Below are positions 5,470 through 5,980 of a DNA stretch of 5,980 bases, piece after piece. The notes beneath the pieces were generated by a model. That model worked only from the letters and a program-made list of their open reading frames with translations, made no database searches and was not told the origin of the DNA. Made by a program: the position numbers and the translations under genes. The stretch comes from an uncultured Flammeovirgaceae bacterium. Its GTDB lineage: Bacteria > Bacteroidota > Bacteroidia > Cytophagales > Cyclobacteriaceae. Every line of letters begins with the position of its first letter. Positions within the stretch are counted from its first letter, which is position 1. The stretch is taken from assembly GCA_946480685.1 (NCBI GenBank), contig CAMLLI010000304.1:1-5980 (forward strand), written 5' to 3'.

Positions 5470-5980
5470 CATTTCAATTTATAGGTCATAACGTTTCGTC
5501 TTGTTCCGGCTTTTTTTACAAATTTGAAATTTGCTTTCTTAAACGTTTTTGTAAAACCCATAAACCGGTAACTCGGTGACTCAGGTGCTACCGGGTAAGC
5601 TTCTATATACTTTGCTCCGTTTTTACGTGCATACTTTTGAGCGTGTATGATGAGTTGATCAACAAGTCCCTGTTCACGATATTCCTTTCGTACAAAGAAG
5701 CAGGTGATAGACCATACTTTATCGATACTTTCATCGCCACCCAGGCGCTGGTGCGTTTCGCGAGGTGCAACGGAGCACCATGCGACAGGCTCATCATCGA
5801 TGTACGCTAACAATCCGATCGGTGTCTGTGATAAGACACGCTTCCTGATAAATTTTTTTCGATTGGCAGTACTGTTACGCTTTTGCTCTTCTTTCGTTAA
5901 CCGCCACACCATACACCAGCAGTAATGCGGACTGCCTTTCAGTTCGAAGAGCTTTTCAAAATCGTCCCACGTGGTTTCGT
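5469..5980 (-). CDS. GNAT-family N-acetyltransferase, 5' end outside the window
   Basis: The minus-strand frame stays open to the window edge, giving about 170 visible residues. The methionine at 5912 is internal: codons upstream read ETTWDDFEKLFELKG and then GSPHYCWCM, leading into VWRLTKEE. The C-W-C-M-x-W-R region near the N-terminus is characteristic of a GNAT subgroup, as are LLAYIDDEPVAWCSVAPRE and VWSITCFFVRKEYREQGLVD. In the last, R-E-Q-G-L-V matches the acetyl-CoA pyrophosphate-binding motif R/Q-x-x-G-x-A/V. EAYPV and the C-terminal YRFMGF are also typical. It would transfer an acetyl group from acetyl-CoA to an amine in the cytoplasm; the acceptor cannot be told from sequence. It converges on the permease gene and is not part of that operon. 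Its promoter and true start are beyond base 5980. Family firm, substrate unknown. Confidence 0.9.
   Translation of the reverse strand, partial: ETTWDDFEKLFELKGSPHYCWCMVWRLTKEEQKRNSTANRKKFIRKRVLSQTPIGLLAYIDDEPVAWCSVAPRETHQRLGGDESIDKVWSITCFFVRKEYREQGLVDQLIIHAQKYARKNGAKYIEAYPVAPESPSYRFMGFTKTFKKANFKFVKKAGTRRNVMTYKLK

Noticed and set aside
5469..5912. Acetyltransferase starting at the methionine at 5912
   Set aside because: The frame stays open to base 5980 and the upstream residues, including the YCWCM motif, are typical of the same GNAT subgroup, so the gene begins outside the window.
1..5980. CRISPR array, tRNA/rRNA, transposase, toxin-antitoxin or anti-phage cassette
   Set aside because: I looked for regularly spaced repeats, tRNA-like folds and characteristic protein motifs on both strands and found none. 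PadR, permease, NTF2-like lipoprotein and GNAT are ordinary chromosomal gene types.

Overview
The window looks like a stretch of a Bacteroidota chromosome, most likely of Cytophagales type, although no marker gene settles this. The reasons are moderately low G+C, genes without Shine-Dalgarno sequences, a PadR regulator overlapping a large FtsX/MacB-type permease that carries the N-terminal 'prefix' segment known from such permeases, and a secreted lipoprotein. ATA/TAT-rich runs occur both between and inside genes. I see no insertion sequence, integrase, tRNA, rRNA, CRISPR array or defence cassette.

Layout. Bases 1-923 are AT-rich and gene-poor, with several short perfect palindromes and hairpins. 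Bases 924-1970 (+) encode a predicted lipoprotein made of two tandem NTF2-like (SnoaL/DUF4440-type) domains. It is followed by a structured 3' region and a clear Rho-independent terminator at 2124-2180. A 281-bp non-coding stretch follows. Just upstream of the regulator it holds a 14-bp direct repeat in two copies, with a near-palindrome and a -7-like element between them. Bases 2462-2800 (+) encode a PadR-family regulator, and 2797-5403 (+) an 868-residue ABC-type permease whose start overlaps the regulator's stop by four bases. A 65-bp gap containing an imperfect inverted repeat separates the permease from a convergent GNAT acetyltransferase (5469 to the right edge, minus strand), whose 5' end lies outside the window.

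Working together. The PadR and permease genes form a translationally coupled two-gene operon, the usual arrangement for 'orphan' MacB-like permeases, and the regulator probably controls its own operon. No ATPase gene is present in the window, so the energy-coupling partner would have to be encoded elsewhere. The lipoprotein gene is separated from this operon by a strong terminator and is probably an independent unit. The acetyltransferase is unrelated by strand and context.

I find no convincing new multi-gene system. The points most worth a second look are the candidate operator before padR, the orphan permease, the duplicated NTF2-like lipoprotein and the palindrome-rich gene-poor left end.
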